A stretch of 64,000 nt of DNA, taken from positions 186,001 to 250,000 of the forward strand of contig JACKAG010000001.1 in assembly GCA_020635195.1 (NCBI GenBank). Reading direction: 5' to 3'. This document shows, in pieces, positions 23,751-32,400 of this stretch. This DNA is from Deltaproteobacteria bacterium (GTDB lineage: Bacteria > Bdellovibrionota_B > Oligoflexia > Oligoflexales > Bog-1112). Numbering within the stretch: position 1 is the first letter of the stretch; every line of letters starts with the position of its first letter. The notes beneath the pieces were generated by a model that saw only the letters and a program-made list of their open reading frames with translations, had not been told where the DNA came from and made no database searches. Position numbers and translations under genes: made by a program.

Positions 23751-25955
23751 TCAGGAAGTATAGCCACGGTTGAGCAGTTCGACGACGGCCTGAACATGGG
23801 GACTGAGTCCCTGGGTCCTGCTGTAGCTTTTGTCACTTTGTCCGTTCTGGCTTTTCTGGGGCTGATGAGTATTTATGTCAGTCTTTATTGACGGATGCTC
23901 GGTTTTTAATCCGGTCTTAAGGTTGTTGTCTTTGTTTTCCCAGAATGGAGAGATCTGTCCAAGGCCGGCCTGTCGCAGGAGAGCAGAATTTTCGTTATTT
24001 TTAATAAACAAGATGTGATAACCGGAAGATGGGAGCTTCCGAAGTCCCTTCAGAAGCTTGCGGATCTTCTGGTGTTCGTTGAGCTCTGGCAGGACTTCCC
24101 AAAAACAGATGGGCTCATACTCCCAGTCTTCTGAAAAAGCTGGTCGCATATGCAGGCTGACAACATGACTTCTCAGGTAGCTGAGGGAATGAACGAGGCG
24201 TATTTTTTCAATAAAGCTCTTTGCCCGTGGGTCATCGGGAGCCATCGGGGGAAGTCCGCAGTGTGTGAAAGCTTCCTGCCATTTGTTCTGAAGCATGGTA
24301 TGATGCCGACAAGATTCGGAAACAATTCCTTTATTAACTTCTGAGGCAATTTTATTGCGTTCCAGGATTTCAAGCTGCCTGATTTTTTCCTGTTGATAAC
24401 GGATGATATTCTGAGCTTCATTCAGAATCATCTGGGTGTTTTTCATAGAGATAATCTTCTGACTGCCTGTCGTATGGTACCATTTCTTAACATATTGCCT
24501 TAATTTTAAAAGAGAATCTTTTTGATGGGAGAAGTCTTCTGTAAAACTTTCGAGCTTTTGTCTGAGTAAGGTCATTTGATTTATTTTGATCATAAACTGT
24601 AAAAAATCATGAAGAGTGATTTTTTCAGATATTCCAAGATCCTGACAGAGAACACTCCAGTGTCGAACGAGAGCCTCTTTTTTATTGAGTGTTTGTCTCA
24701 GAAAATCTTCAACAGGCTGTACGATTGTTTCGATTTCAGAGTTTGCAGGATGTTTGTTGTCAAGGTCTGTCAGTAATGTTTCGTAACATGATCGTAATTC
24801 ATGGGTTTCGCGGGTTAATTTTTTCCATGATTCATCTATACTAACAGGATCTTCGGATGCATGAAACCATCTGTTCCGGAAAAATGATTTTTTTCTGATT
24901 TGCTGTGAAACGATATCTTCCGCAAGATCCAGACCAGAATCCAGGCGGTTTTTGAATGTATTGAGTATGGTCTTAACTTCAGACAGTCTTTTGCTCATAA
25001 GATTCTGTTCTTCCGGAGAGTCACAGAAACCTGACTTTAAAAAAGATCTGATCTGTTGGAGGCTATTTTTAATGACAGGAGATAACTGATCGAGGACATT
25101 GATGTAACACAGGCACTGAAGTGGGGTGTTCCAGTTGGTCATCATTTTTTTTTCATTAAAATCTTTCAGGTTGAGTTCTTTGGCAATATGATCCATCTGA
25201 ACTTCAGTTTTATGGATTTTTTCACTGAGATATCGGATTCCACGGGTCGGATGGGAGAGCTTATCCAGAAGATCTTTAATGTCGGACATCATCTGAACCT
25301 GTATTCTGATTTCTTCCAGAGATGCAGAATCTGCCGGGGAATGTTCTGTGTTGTTTTTATTTTCTGAATTCAGATAGGGTCTGAAGCTCTTTTCTGACTG
25401 AAGCAATGGCCAGAGATCTTCAAGGTCCTCACTTAACTTTGCTATTTTTTCCTGATCTCCGTAGGCTGGATGATCAAAGCTGATCTGAAGTGAATGCAGG
25501 AGGTTTTCCTGATTTTCCCGGATAAACTGAAAATTAATCTGTTCTGTATGACAGGATGGATTGGCCGGAGACATAAAAAAATCATCCTGATCGCAGCTCA
25601 GCTGATAGCGGCCGGCAGCTTTTTCAGGGTGTTCCATAAGTTTCAGGCCAATGAGGTCTTCGGGTTTTAACTGTGTTGTCTGACCTTCTTTAAGAACCCA
25701 GCTTCTGGAGTTTTTTCTTAATATTTCCCAAAGAATCCCATCCTGATCTGTGAGCTTCAGGCTTGTACTTATGTATTTTTCATCCGGATCAAGTCCGAAT
25801 ATTGCATAGTTAAGGGCATCACAAAGATCCTGGCAGAGTTCTGCATTTCCATGGGAAAACCATATGTGTGAAAAATCACCATGCCCGGAGTGAAAGCGGA
25901 TACCGATATTTTTATCCGGAATACCAGAACTTGCGCTCATTGATATTATTTTCAA
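23751..25955 (-). CDS. Large helical protein of unknown function
   Basis: The start is TTG 25955: GGGAGG lies 8 bases upstream at 25969-25964, whereas ATG 25940 would be too far away. The 734 residues have an alpha/beta N-terminal segment (residues 10-130, with GIRFHSGHGDFSHIWFSHGN), then about 450 residues of predicted helices and coiled coil, and a C-terminal segment with beta strands (SGYHILFIKNN). There is no Walker A, no signal peptide and no membrane segment. The N-terminus could recall the ATPase head of SMC/YhaN-like proteins, but the nucleotide motifs are absent, so I do not assign that. It diverges from a histidine kinase operon. No function is proposed. Confidence 0.7.
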   Translation of the reverse strand: MKIISMSASSGIPDKNIGIRFHSGHGDFSHIWFSHGNAELCQDLCDALNYAIFGLDPDEKYISTSLKLTDQDGILWEILRKNSRSWVLKEGQTTQLKPEDLIGLKLMEHPEKAAGRYQLSCDQDDFFMSPANPSCHTEQINFQFIRENQENLLHSLQISFDHPAYGDQEKIAKLSEDLEDLWPLLQSEKSFRPYLNSENKNNTEHSPADSASLEEIRIQVQMMSDIKDLLDKLSHPTRGIRYLSEKIHKTEVQMDHIAKELNLKDFNEKKMMTNWNTPLQCLCYINVLDQLSPVIKNSLQQIRSFLKSGFCDSPEEQNLMSKRLSEVKTILNTFKNRLDSGLDLAEDIVSQQIRKKSFFRNRWFHASEDPVSIDESWKKLTRETHELRSCYETLLTDLDNKHPANSEIETIVQPVEDFLRQTLNKKEALVRHWSVLCQDLGISEKITLHDFLQFMIKINQMTLLRQKLESFTEDFSHQKDSLLKLRQYVKKWYHTTGSQKIISMKNTQMILNEAQNIIRYQQEKIRQLEILERNKIASEVNKGIVSESCRHHTMLQNKWQEAFTHCGLPPMAPDDPRAKSFIEKIRLVHSLSYLRSHVVSLHMRPAFSEDWEYEPICFWEVLPELNEHQKIRKLLKGLRKLPSSGYHILFIKNNENSALLRQAGLGQISPFWENKDNNLKTGLKTEHPSIKTDINTHQPQKSQNGQSDKSYSRTQGLSPHVQAVVELLNRGYTS

Positions 25956-26034
25956 AAAGAAAACCTCCCGACCCTTTATTTGTCTTTAAGTTTCCTGATT
26001 TTGTCCGATATCTTAACTGACGTTTTTTATAAAA

Positions 26035-27315
26035 ATGATGATATGTGAGTCATTTTTAATGAACCATCATATTTTACGAAATTATTATCCTGCTGATCCG
26101 GAATCATTTTCCATGATCATTAAGCATTATGGTTACATAAGTGCGGCATGCTACCGGATCTCAGGTAAAAACCTTGTTCTTATATCGGAGAGCCACTCTG
26201 AAGATGATATTAAATGGCCTCCGGTAACATCTCTGTCTTCAGATTATACTATTAAACAAGGGGGGCGTCTTTCAATTGGCTGGATTAAAGCAGTTTCAGG
26301 ATCTGAAACCAGGAAAATTTGGCCCAGAGGAATCAGCTTCTATGTACCTGTCCAGGGAAAGTCTGTCACAAGAATCGTCTTCGCAGTGAAAAATGCAGCC
26401 GGAAAGCGAACAAAATATGGAGAGCTCGATGGCGTGTTTGAGTCGATGAGCTCGATGATCAGTGAGTTCATCGACCATGGAGAAATCCGGCACTTTGTTA
26501 GTGAAGCAATGATCAGAGAGCAAATAAAAAAAGCATCCTATGATCTTCAGATTCTCAGCGATCATGAGATCCGCAATCCTTTGACAACTGTGATTGGCTT
26601 TAGTGAATTGTTACCAGAGGCGAGTCATCAGGAATTAACGGAATATAAAAACATGATTCTTGCAGAAACAAAAAAGGCTCTGGATGCTCTTGGAAAAATA
26701 CAACAGATACTTAATTTTTCGAACTCTGCGGTTCAGTATGACCTGGATGTGCTTCGTTCGATGAATACGGAGGATCTGATTCATGATGTGGTCAAAACAA
26801 CTCATGAAATTATGAAAGAACTTGCTCCTGATATGGATTTTCATCTGAGTGTAAGAAAACCTGATGACCATAATTTTATTATCAAAGCAAGAGAAAGCAT
26901 TATATCTCATGCTTTCTTTGAGGTGATTAAAAATGCTCTGATGTATTCCGGACATGGTCAGGTGAATATTACTCTTTATTCTTCAGATCAGTGGATTGTT
27001 GTTGATATTGAAGATGACGGGGCAGGTGTCTCTCATGGCGCTGAAGAACTTATTTTTTTGAGATTTTTTCAGGAGCCATATGATCGTCATTTTCGTAAGA
27101 TGAAGCGAGGGCTTGGCACTGGTTTATATATGGCGAGGTCTATTATAGAATTACATGGAGGCTCGCTGAAGTTTATCCGGAGTTCTGGCCGGAAAGGTAT
27201 TTTCCGTTTTATGTTACCTATGGCTTCAGAAGAAAGTTCTGATCAGCCGCCAGAAGGGCCGGTGATCAGGGATAGTGAAAGTCCTGCTGATCCCGGAGGA
27301 GAGAGAAAAAAATGA
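26035..27315 (+). CDS. Soluble sensor histidine kinase
   Basis: A sensor region of about 150 residues (GAF/PAS-like, no membrane helix) is followed by a HisKA domain with SDHEIRNPLTTVIGF (phospho-His) and a HATPase domain (EVIKNALMYSG, IEDDGAGV, GLGTGLYMARSI). It is therefore a cytoplasmic sensor kinase. Its stop overlaps the start of the single-domain receiver (ATGA), which is probably its partner. No clear ribosome site is seen at ATG 26035; ATG 26059 is an alternative. Confidence 0.88.
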   Translation: MMICESFLMNHHILRNYYPADPESFSMIIKHYGYISAACYRISGKNLVLISESHSEDDIKWPPVTSLSSDYTIKQGGRLSIGWIKAVSGSETRKIWPRGISFYVPVQGKSVTRIVFAVKNAAGKRTKYGELDGVFESMSSMISEFIDHGEIRHFVSEAMIREQIKKASYDLQILSDHEIRNPLTTVIGFSELLPEASHQELTEYKNMILAETKKALDALGKIQQILNFSNSAVQYDLDVLRSMNTEDLIHDVVKTTHEIMKELAPDMDFHLSVRKPDDHNFIIKARESIISHAFFEVIKNALMYSGHGQVNITLYSSDQWIVVDIEDDGAGVSHGAEELIFLRFFQEPYDRHFRKMKRGLGTGLYMARSIIELHGGSLKFIRSSGRKGIFRFMLPMASEESSDQPPEGPVIRDSESPADPGGERKK

Positions 27316-27683
27316 GTACGGTGTTGGTGGTCGAAGATGAAGAACAGATTCAGCGCCTGATCAGAATTATTCTTGAAAAAAAAGGACATAAAGTTCTGAC
27401 AGCATCGACAGGTGAATCTGCCCTGGAACAACTTGACAGTGGTATTCGTCCTCATTTAATACTACTGGATATTATGATGCCGGGGATTGATGGACTGAAA
27501 GTTCTTGGAAAGCTAAAACAAAATCAATCCATGCAGGATATTCCGGTCATTTTGCTTTCTGCCCTGGCAAAAGAAAATATTGTGATCCAGGGTATTAAAC
27601 TCGGAGCAAAAGGTTATATCCGAAAGCCTTTTCATCCGCGGGATCTTGTCGAGCGGGTTTCTCCCTTTCTGGAAGAGAACTAA
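27312..27683 (+). CDS. Single-domain response regulator (CheY-like receiver)
   Basis: The 123 residues form only a receiver domain: VVEDEEQIQ (acid pocket), LILLDIMMPGIDG (phospho-Asp), LLSALAKE (Thr/Ser), GYIRKPFHP (Lys). No output domain, so signalling is by protein contact. It is translationally coupled to the kinase and 37 bases ahead of the HD hydrolase. Confidence 0.92.
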   Translation: MSTVLVVEDEEQIQRLIRIILEKKGHKVLTASTGESALEQLDSGIRPHLILLDIMMPGIDGLKVLGKLKQNQSMQDIPVILLSALAKENIVIQGIKLGAKGYIRKPFHPRDLVERVSPFLEEN

Positions 27684-27720
27684 CGCTTTTTCTTTCGAAA
27701 CCTTATCTTCACAGGTGATT

Positions 27721-29244
27721 ATGGCACTCAATATTATCAGGAGGGTTCGGGGCAACCTTCACGGTTCCATTGATATTTCAGAGCTGGAGGACCGGGTCAT
27801 TGCACATCCGATTTTTCAGCGATTACGGAGAATCCGGCAAACGGCCTTTTTATCCTTTGTTTTTCCAGGGGCTTCACATTCTCGTTTTGAGCATTCTCTT
27901 GGAGTTATGCATCTTGCGGCTGTGGCGTGGACCAAGCTTTATATGAATCAGCAAAGGCTGGCGCAAAACTGTCAGAAGTTCCGCAACTTCACAGCGATGG
28001 AACGCTCTGCTACAGGTGGTGTGGTTCATGGAGTCTTGTCTCCTGTTTTCAGCCAGCTTGAAGAGATCTTCGGCTCGGATGAGCTGCTACAGGCACTGAG
28101 ACTGGCGGCTCTCCTTCATGATATCGGTCATCCTCCTTTTTCTCACAGTGGAGAAAAATTTCTGCCGTCTCCTGAGCGTTTGCTGGCGGATGCTCAGTCT
28201 ATACCTGACTATCTTCAGGAATATCTCCGGAGACTGTCTGAAGGGAGGGGGCATAGAAAACCTGTCAGCCATGAAGTCTATACCATGCTTCTTACGGAAA
28301 AACTTCTGACAGAAGTTTACCGCGATGCTCCTGAGCTGTCCCTTCAGATCGATCCCCGGGATGTCATAAGTATCCTGAATCCGGAGATCCGTCCACGTCC
28401 GACATCTCTTTTGAAAACCCTGAAAGTGCAGACTCTTTGCCATGAGCTGGTCTCCGGTGAGCTTGATATTGACCGGATGGACTACCTTCAGCGGGATTCA
28501 CAGGAATGTGGGGTCGTTTATGGGATTTTTGATGCGGACCGGATTATGGACTCTCTGACCCTCTATGCTGATCCGGATTCTCTGGAGCTGCATCTGGCCA
28601 TTCAGTTTTCAGGACTTGCTGCGTTTGAGGATTATCTTCGGGCCCGACAGTCCATGTTTGTTCAGCTCTATTTTCACAAAACCTCAGTCGCCTGTGAAGC
28701 GATGTTACAGCATATCCGGCGCCAGCTTCCTGAGTGGAGTCTCCCTTCTGATCCTGATGAATACTGGAAAATTGATGAATACAACATCCGTCAGGTCATG
28801 CAGGAAGCCCTGGAGTCCTCTGGATCGCTCCATGGTGCAGAGGATCTGAAGGTGCTGACAGATGACCTTTTTCTGCATCGACGTCTGTGGAAGAGGGTCT
28901 ATGAGGTGGCTTCTGCGGAGGCTTCTCCTTCACAAAAAGAAAGCCTGAATAAGCTTGTGCAGCTTCTTAAAGATGCAGGTGTCAGTTCTGAGCTGGTTTC
29001 TTCCACAAACTATCTGACCCGGCTCAGACCAAGAAAAAAGCGGGAAAACAGCAAAAACTACCTGAAGCTGATTAAAAGGGATGACACACAGCTGCCCAGG
29101 GTTGTTCCGGTAGAAGATTATTCGTCTCTGGTTCGGGAGGGGATTGCCCTTCATCTGTACCGGATTTATACCAGTCAGCAACAAAGTGACAAAGCCAGAC
29201 AGGTGATTATGGACAGTTTCTTTGAATCCGGAGTTGATGGATAA
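27721..29244 (+). CDS. HD-domain phosphohydrolase (dNTPase/SAMHD1-like)
   Basis: The HD metal site is present: SRFEHSLGVMHLA (first His), LAALLHDIGHPPFSHSGE (HD), and SGELDIDRMDYLQRD (distal Asp). This order matches the dGTPase/SAMHD1-like branch of HD phosphohydrolases, which remove triphosphate from dNTPs, though other nucleotides are possible. ATG 27721 with AGGTGA upstream gives 507 residues. It follows the kinase/receiver pair by 37 bases, so it may be under the same promoter. Confidence 0.88.
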   Translation: MALNIIRRVRGNLHGSIDISELEDRVIAHPIFQRLRRIRQTAFLSFVFPGASHSRFEHSLGVMHLAAVAWTKLYMNQQRLAQNCQKFRNFTAMERSATGGVVHGVLSPVFSQLEEIFGSDELLQALRLAALLHDIGHPPFSHSGEKFLPSPERLLADAQSIPDYLQEYLRRLSEGRGHRKPVSHEVYTMLLTEKLLTEVYRDAPELSLQIDPRDVISILNPEIRPRPTSLLKTLKVQTLCHELVSGELDIDRMDYLQRDSQECGVVYGIFDADRIMDSLTLYADPDSLELHLAIQFSGLAAFEDYLRARQSMFVQLYFHKTSVACEAMLQHIRRQLPEWSLPSDPDEYWKIDEYNIRQVMQEALESSGSLHGAEDLKVLTDDLFLHRRLWKRVYEVASAEASPSQKESLNKLVQLLKDAGVSSELVSSTNYLTRLRPRKKRENSKNYLKLIKRDDTQLPRVVPVEDYSSLVREGIALHLYRIYTSQQQSDKARQVIMDSFFESGVDG

Positions 29245-29367
29245 GAGGAGCTCCGGATTTCTTTTCTCAGAGGTGGGAGCTATTGATCTCAGGTCTCATC
29301 ATCTGGAATACTTTACAGACCTGCCAGAGCCATGGCAGATCATGGATTCTGTGAGGTTTTTTTCAGG

Positions 29368-29791
29368 TTGCATACAAAGAAAAACGCACAGTTGATCTTG
29401 TGGCTATCAGCGGATGTTTTCTTTCCAGGTCAAACGTAGCTCCGTCCTCAGCAAGGACAGCGGAACTCTGCAAACAGACACAGGAGCAGTGCCTGCAGCT
29501 ACAGTCTCAGGCTGCTTGTCATGACCCGCAAAAGACTTATGTTCACTGTGCTTCCCGGAATTATTCTGTTCTGACCCTTTTTGATGTAGGCTTCATCAAA
29601 ACTGACTCAGGTCCATCTGCATGCATTCTCACAGATCCTGAAAAACCCATGGCTGGCTCCTCAGAAAGGACCTTCTGCTGCTGGATGAGACGGGAAAGGT
29701 GCCTGAGACTACAGCAATCCGGGACATCAGGAAACTCCCCTTTAAGGGTGATGCAAATAATGGGGAGATAAAGAAAGAGGAAGATCTTTGA
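29368..29791 (+). pseudogene. Frameshifted gene for a Cys-rich lipoprotein
   Basis: From TTG 29368 (GAGG 11 bases upstream) the first frame gives a signal sequence, HTKKNAQLILWLSA, and stops soon after. The next frame carries GCFLSRSNVAPSSARTAELC and about 80 more residues with many Cys. Adding one G at 29411-29412 joins them into a perfect lipobox LSAGC. A second shift near 29648-29655 (A5/C3 runs) leads to an acidic/Lys-rich end, DETGKVPETTAIRDIRKLPF to a stop at 29791. It is decayed or mis-sequenced; the family is unknown. The remaining parts of 29245-29933 contain no other gene. Confidence 0.5.
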
Positions 29792-29841
29792 AAAAAAACC
29801 GGAGGATGTTCAAGCGATTAAGCTCAAGTCTATAATAATTG

Positions 29842-29870
29842 TTGAGACTTTTCTTGTGTTTTATTATATT
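29842..29870 (+). promoter_or_regulatory. Probable sigma70-type promoter of the second ankyrin gene
   Basis: TTGAGA (29842-29847) and TATATT (29865-29870) are separated by exactly 17 AT-rich bases, about 64 bases before the GTG start at 29934. Confidence 0.5.
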
Positions 29871-29933
29871 TCCAATAGTTTTACATAAAGGACTTTAGCT
29901 GACTTATCAGCTCCTCAGAAAAAGGACCACAAC

Positions 29934-30575
29934 GTGAGAATTTTATCAGCAAGTTTATTTTTGTTTTTCAGCAGCCTGGCGTTAGGGAGAGGAGATCTTG
30001 AACCAAAGAATAAAGAGACACCTCTTATCAGTGCAACCAAAAATGGTCATTTTGATACTGTGCAATTGCTTATCGGATTTGGGGCGGTTGCAGATCAGGT
30101 AGGCTTACACGAAAGAACTGCCCTTCATAGAGCTGCGACGCGAGGGCATAAGAAAATAGTAAATTTTCTTATCGATGCTGGGGCGAGTGTAAATGTGAAA
30201 GATGTCTATGGTGAGGCTCCGCTTCATAAAGCATCGAAACATAGGCACCCGGATGTTGTGAGATCTCTTCTCGGTGCTGGGGCGGATGTGAATCAAATCA
30301 GCGTAAACGATGAAAGTGCTCTTCATCTTGCGGCATGGTATGGGTGCGAAGATATCGTGGAAATTTTTCTTGCACATCCTGCAGTGAATGTGGATATCTC
30401 AGACAAGGAAGGTAGGACCCCCCTTTATCTGGCTGTGGAAAAGGGGTACAGAGCTGTCGTAGAGCTTCTTGTTGCTGCTGGGGCAGATGTGAATAAGGCT
30501 GACAATAATGGCATAAGCCCCATCGATGTGGCGAAGGAAGAGGAGAGCAGAGAAATCGCAAAGCTCCTGCGTTAG
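29934..30575 (+). CDS. Secreted ankyrin-repeat protein (second of two)
   Basis: The start is GTG 29934, with AAAGGA about 8 bases upstream. A signal peptide (MRILSASLFLFFSSLALG) precedes about six ankyrin repeats (TALHRAATRGHKKIVNFLI, APLHKASKHRHPDVVRSLL, SALHLAAWYGCEDIVEIFL and others), ending in SPIDVAKEEESREIAKLLR. No other domain is present. It is a paralogue of the gene at 19401. Export and repeat-only architecture suggest a protein-binding role outside the cytoplasm, possibly on host proteins. Confidence 0.88.
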   Translation: MRILSASLFLFFSSLALGRGDLEPKNKETPLISATKNGHFDTVQLLIGFGAVADQVGLHERTALHRAATRGHKKIVNFLIDAGASVNVKDVYGEAPLHKASKHRHPDVVRSLLGAGADVNQISVNDESALHLAAWYGCEDIVEIFLAHPAVNVDISDKEGRTPLYLAVEKGYRAVVELLVAAGADVNKADNNGISPIDVAKEEESREIAKLLR

Positions 30576-30578
30576 CAC

Positions 30579-30619
30579 ATCCAGAATCACCCATCCTGAC
30601 AGGTGCTTATGTTCTGGAT
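30579..30619. terminator. Inverted repeat between convergent ankyrin and dapF genes
   Basis: ATCCAGAA (30579-30586) pairs with TTCTGGAT (30612-30619), with an inner CACC/GGTG pairing. It lies in the 43-bp gap between two converging stops and could stop transcription from both sides. There is no T tract. Confidence 0.4.
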
Positions 30620-31563
30620 CAGATTTCGACAGTGCCCTGAAAGACAAAGCAGGCATCACCTGCCAGCAGGACAGCACCTCCTTCATCCCGTTGCTGGACC
30701 AGTAGGGGCCCTCCGGGCATTGTGATCATGATCCACTCTTCCCGGCTGACCAGCTCTGCTGACAGCACAGAAACTGCGATGGCACAGGCGCCACTGCCAC
30801 ATGCTCTGCTTTCCCCGACGCCTCTTTCCCAGGACCTGGCATCATAATGCTCTCCGACTGTACCTTGTAGCCGCCGCTCCATGTGCCGGATGATCTGAGG
30901 GTTTCCGGGGCTTTCCCAGGCCAGGTGGACGTTAAGCCCATCGGAGCCGCGGAAATCCTGACAGTCTGCACCGGGGTGAGGGTTCTTTGCTGCCGGAGCT
31001 TCCGTCAGAAGGACCAGGTGAGGGTTTCCGCTGTCGCAACAGTGCTCCTCCCGGTAGCTGATCTGCGGCTGTCCGGGATGATCTCGTAAGCGCTGCACCA
31101 GGGTCTCTGCTTCCTGATACCAGGAGCACTGCTGGTCCAGCAGAGGTGCTGGCATTGTGAGGCAGATGAGAGCGGACTGTTGCTGAGCATCCCATGAACA
31201 GATCTGAGAGCTGAAGTGAAGGGGGCCTACACGGATCTCTGTGTATTCTGTTTCAGCCCTCTGAGCGGATCTTTCCTTCTGACGAAATAAGAAGCCGGAA
31301 GCACAGCGGAGGCCGTTGCCGCAGTTTGCAGCCAGAGATCCATCCCGGTTAATGATAGTCATTTCTGTCTCGTCATGTCTTTTTTGACTGTCAGAACTGA
31401 GTACCAGAATCCCATCGGCTCCGATCCCATCGCCATTTCGTGAACAGAGCTGTGCTGCCTGTCGCTGCAATGAGGGAATCAACATGGTTTTTTGCGATGG
31501 CTGGATCTGCGTGATGATGAAGTCATTCTGGCATCCATGCCATTTTTCAAAATTCAGCTGCAT
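30619..31563 (-). CDS. dapF: Diaminopimelate epimerase
   Basis: DapF interconverts LL- and meso-diaminopimelate for lysine and peptidoglycan synthesis. Both catalytic Cys motifs are present: NCGNGLRCASGF and RACGSGACAIAV. Substrate contacts include INRDGSLA and the N-terminal KWHGCQNDF. At 314 residues it is a little longer than the usual 275-290, with an insert around residues 110-150. It is the last gene of the long minus-strand rib-nusB operon, 31 bases after the response regulator. Confidence 0.93.
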   Translation of the reverse strand: MQLNFEKWHGCQNDFIITQIQPSQKTMLIPSLQRQAAQLCSRNGDGIGADGILVLSSDSQKRHDETEMTIINRDGSLAANCGNGLRCASGFLFRQKERSAQRAETEYTEIRVGPLHFSSQICSWDAQQQSALICLTMPAPLLDQQCSWYQEAETLVQRLRDHPGQPQISYREEHCCDSGNPHLVLLTEAPAAKNPHPGADCQDFRGSDGLNVHLAWESPGNPQIIRHMERRLQGTVGEHYDARSWERGVGESRACGSGACAIAVSVLSAELVSREEWIMITMPGGPLLVQQRDEGGAVLLAGDACFVFQGTVEI

Positions 31564-31594
31564 TGTGTGTTTCCATGACAGATCGGTTTTTTAT

Positions 31595-32362
31595 TTATGT
31601 TTCTGCTTCAGCTTCTTTTCTTTCTGTTCCGGGGCTCTGATGATGCCCGGCGTGTTCTTCGCAGAAGAGTTTATAGCCTTTACCCCGGATGCTCAGTAAA
31701 AATCCTGGCCTGGCGGGGTCTTGTTCGATCAGTTTTCTGAGTCTCAGAATAAAATTATCGACGGTGCGGGTTTCAATATTGCCGCTCAGGCCCCAGACCT
31801 TATCAAGAAGATAGCTGCGGGTTAATGTTCTCCCATGATGGAGGATGAATTCTTTCAGGATATCTGCTTCAAGACTTGTCAGCTGATGCTCTCCGGCAGG
31901 GCCGGAAAGCCTGAGATTTTCCATATCAAGGTGCAGAGGACCGGCCCGGAAATGGAGTGTCTCATCCGCTGCAGATCTCGTCGGCTGGGACAGCAGAGAG
32001 GATCGTTCGGCCATCCGCCGGATGCGCAGTAGCAGCTCTCCCAGATGAAAGGGCTTGCAGAGGTAGTCATCCGCACCCAGGGAAAGTCCCTGGAGCCGGT
32101 CTTCATCTGAAGCCCGGGCTGTGAGCATCAGGATACCAACCCGGTTGTCTTTTTTCCGGATCGACTGCGCCACTTCAAATCCGTTCAGCTCCGGGATCAT
32201 CACATCAAGAATAATGAGAGAAAATGGTCCCTTCTCCTGAAAGCTTTTAAGAGCCTGTTCGCCATTATCTGCATACACAACGTCAAAACCTTCAGCTTTC
32301 AGATTCAGCTGTAGGTTAAACGCAAGGTTTTTTTCATCTTCAACCAGCAGGATTTTTTGCAT
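31595..32362 (-). CDS. OmpR/PhoB-family response regulator
   Basis: The receiver domain (LLVEDEKNLA, LIILDVMIPELNG, MLTARA, DYLCKPF) is followed by a winged-helix DNA-binding domain (LTSLEADILKEFILHHGRTL, RTVDNFILRLRKLIE, IRGKGYKL). It is paired with the upstream histidine kinase, 38 bases away. The targets are unknown. The tail after residue 235 is low complexity. Confidence 0.95.
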   Translation of the reverse strand: MQKILLVEDEKNLAFNLQLNLKAEGFDVVYADNGEQALKSFQEKGPFSLIILDVMIPELNGFEVAQSIRKKDNRVGILMLTARASDEDRLQGLSLGADDYLCKPFHLGELLLRIRRMAERSSLLSQPTRSAADETLHFRAGPLHLDMENLRLSGPAGEHQLTSLEADILKEFILHHGRTLTRSYLLDKVWGLSGNIETRTVDNFILRLRKLIEQDPARPGFLLSIRGKGYKLFCEEHAGHHQSPGTERKEAEAET

Positions 32363-32400
32363 ATTTTATGCCTCCGTCGGGCCGGGGGATTGTGGCTGTA

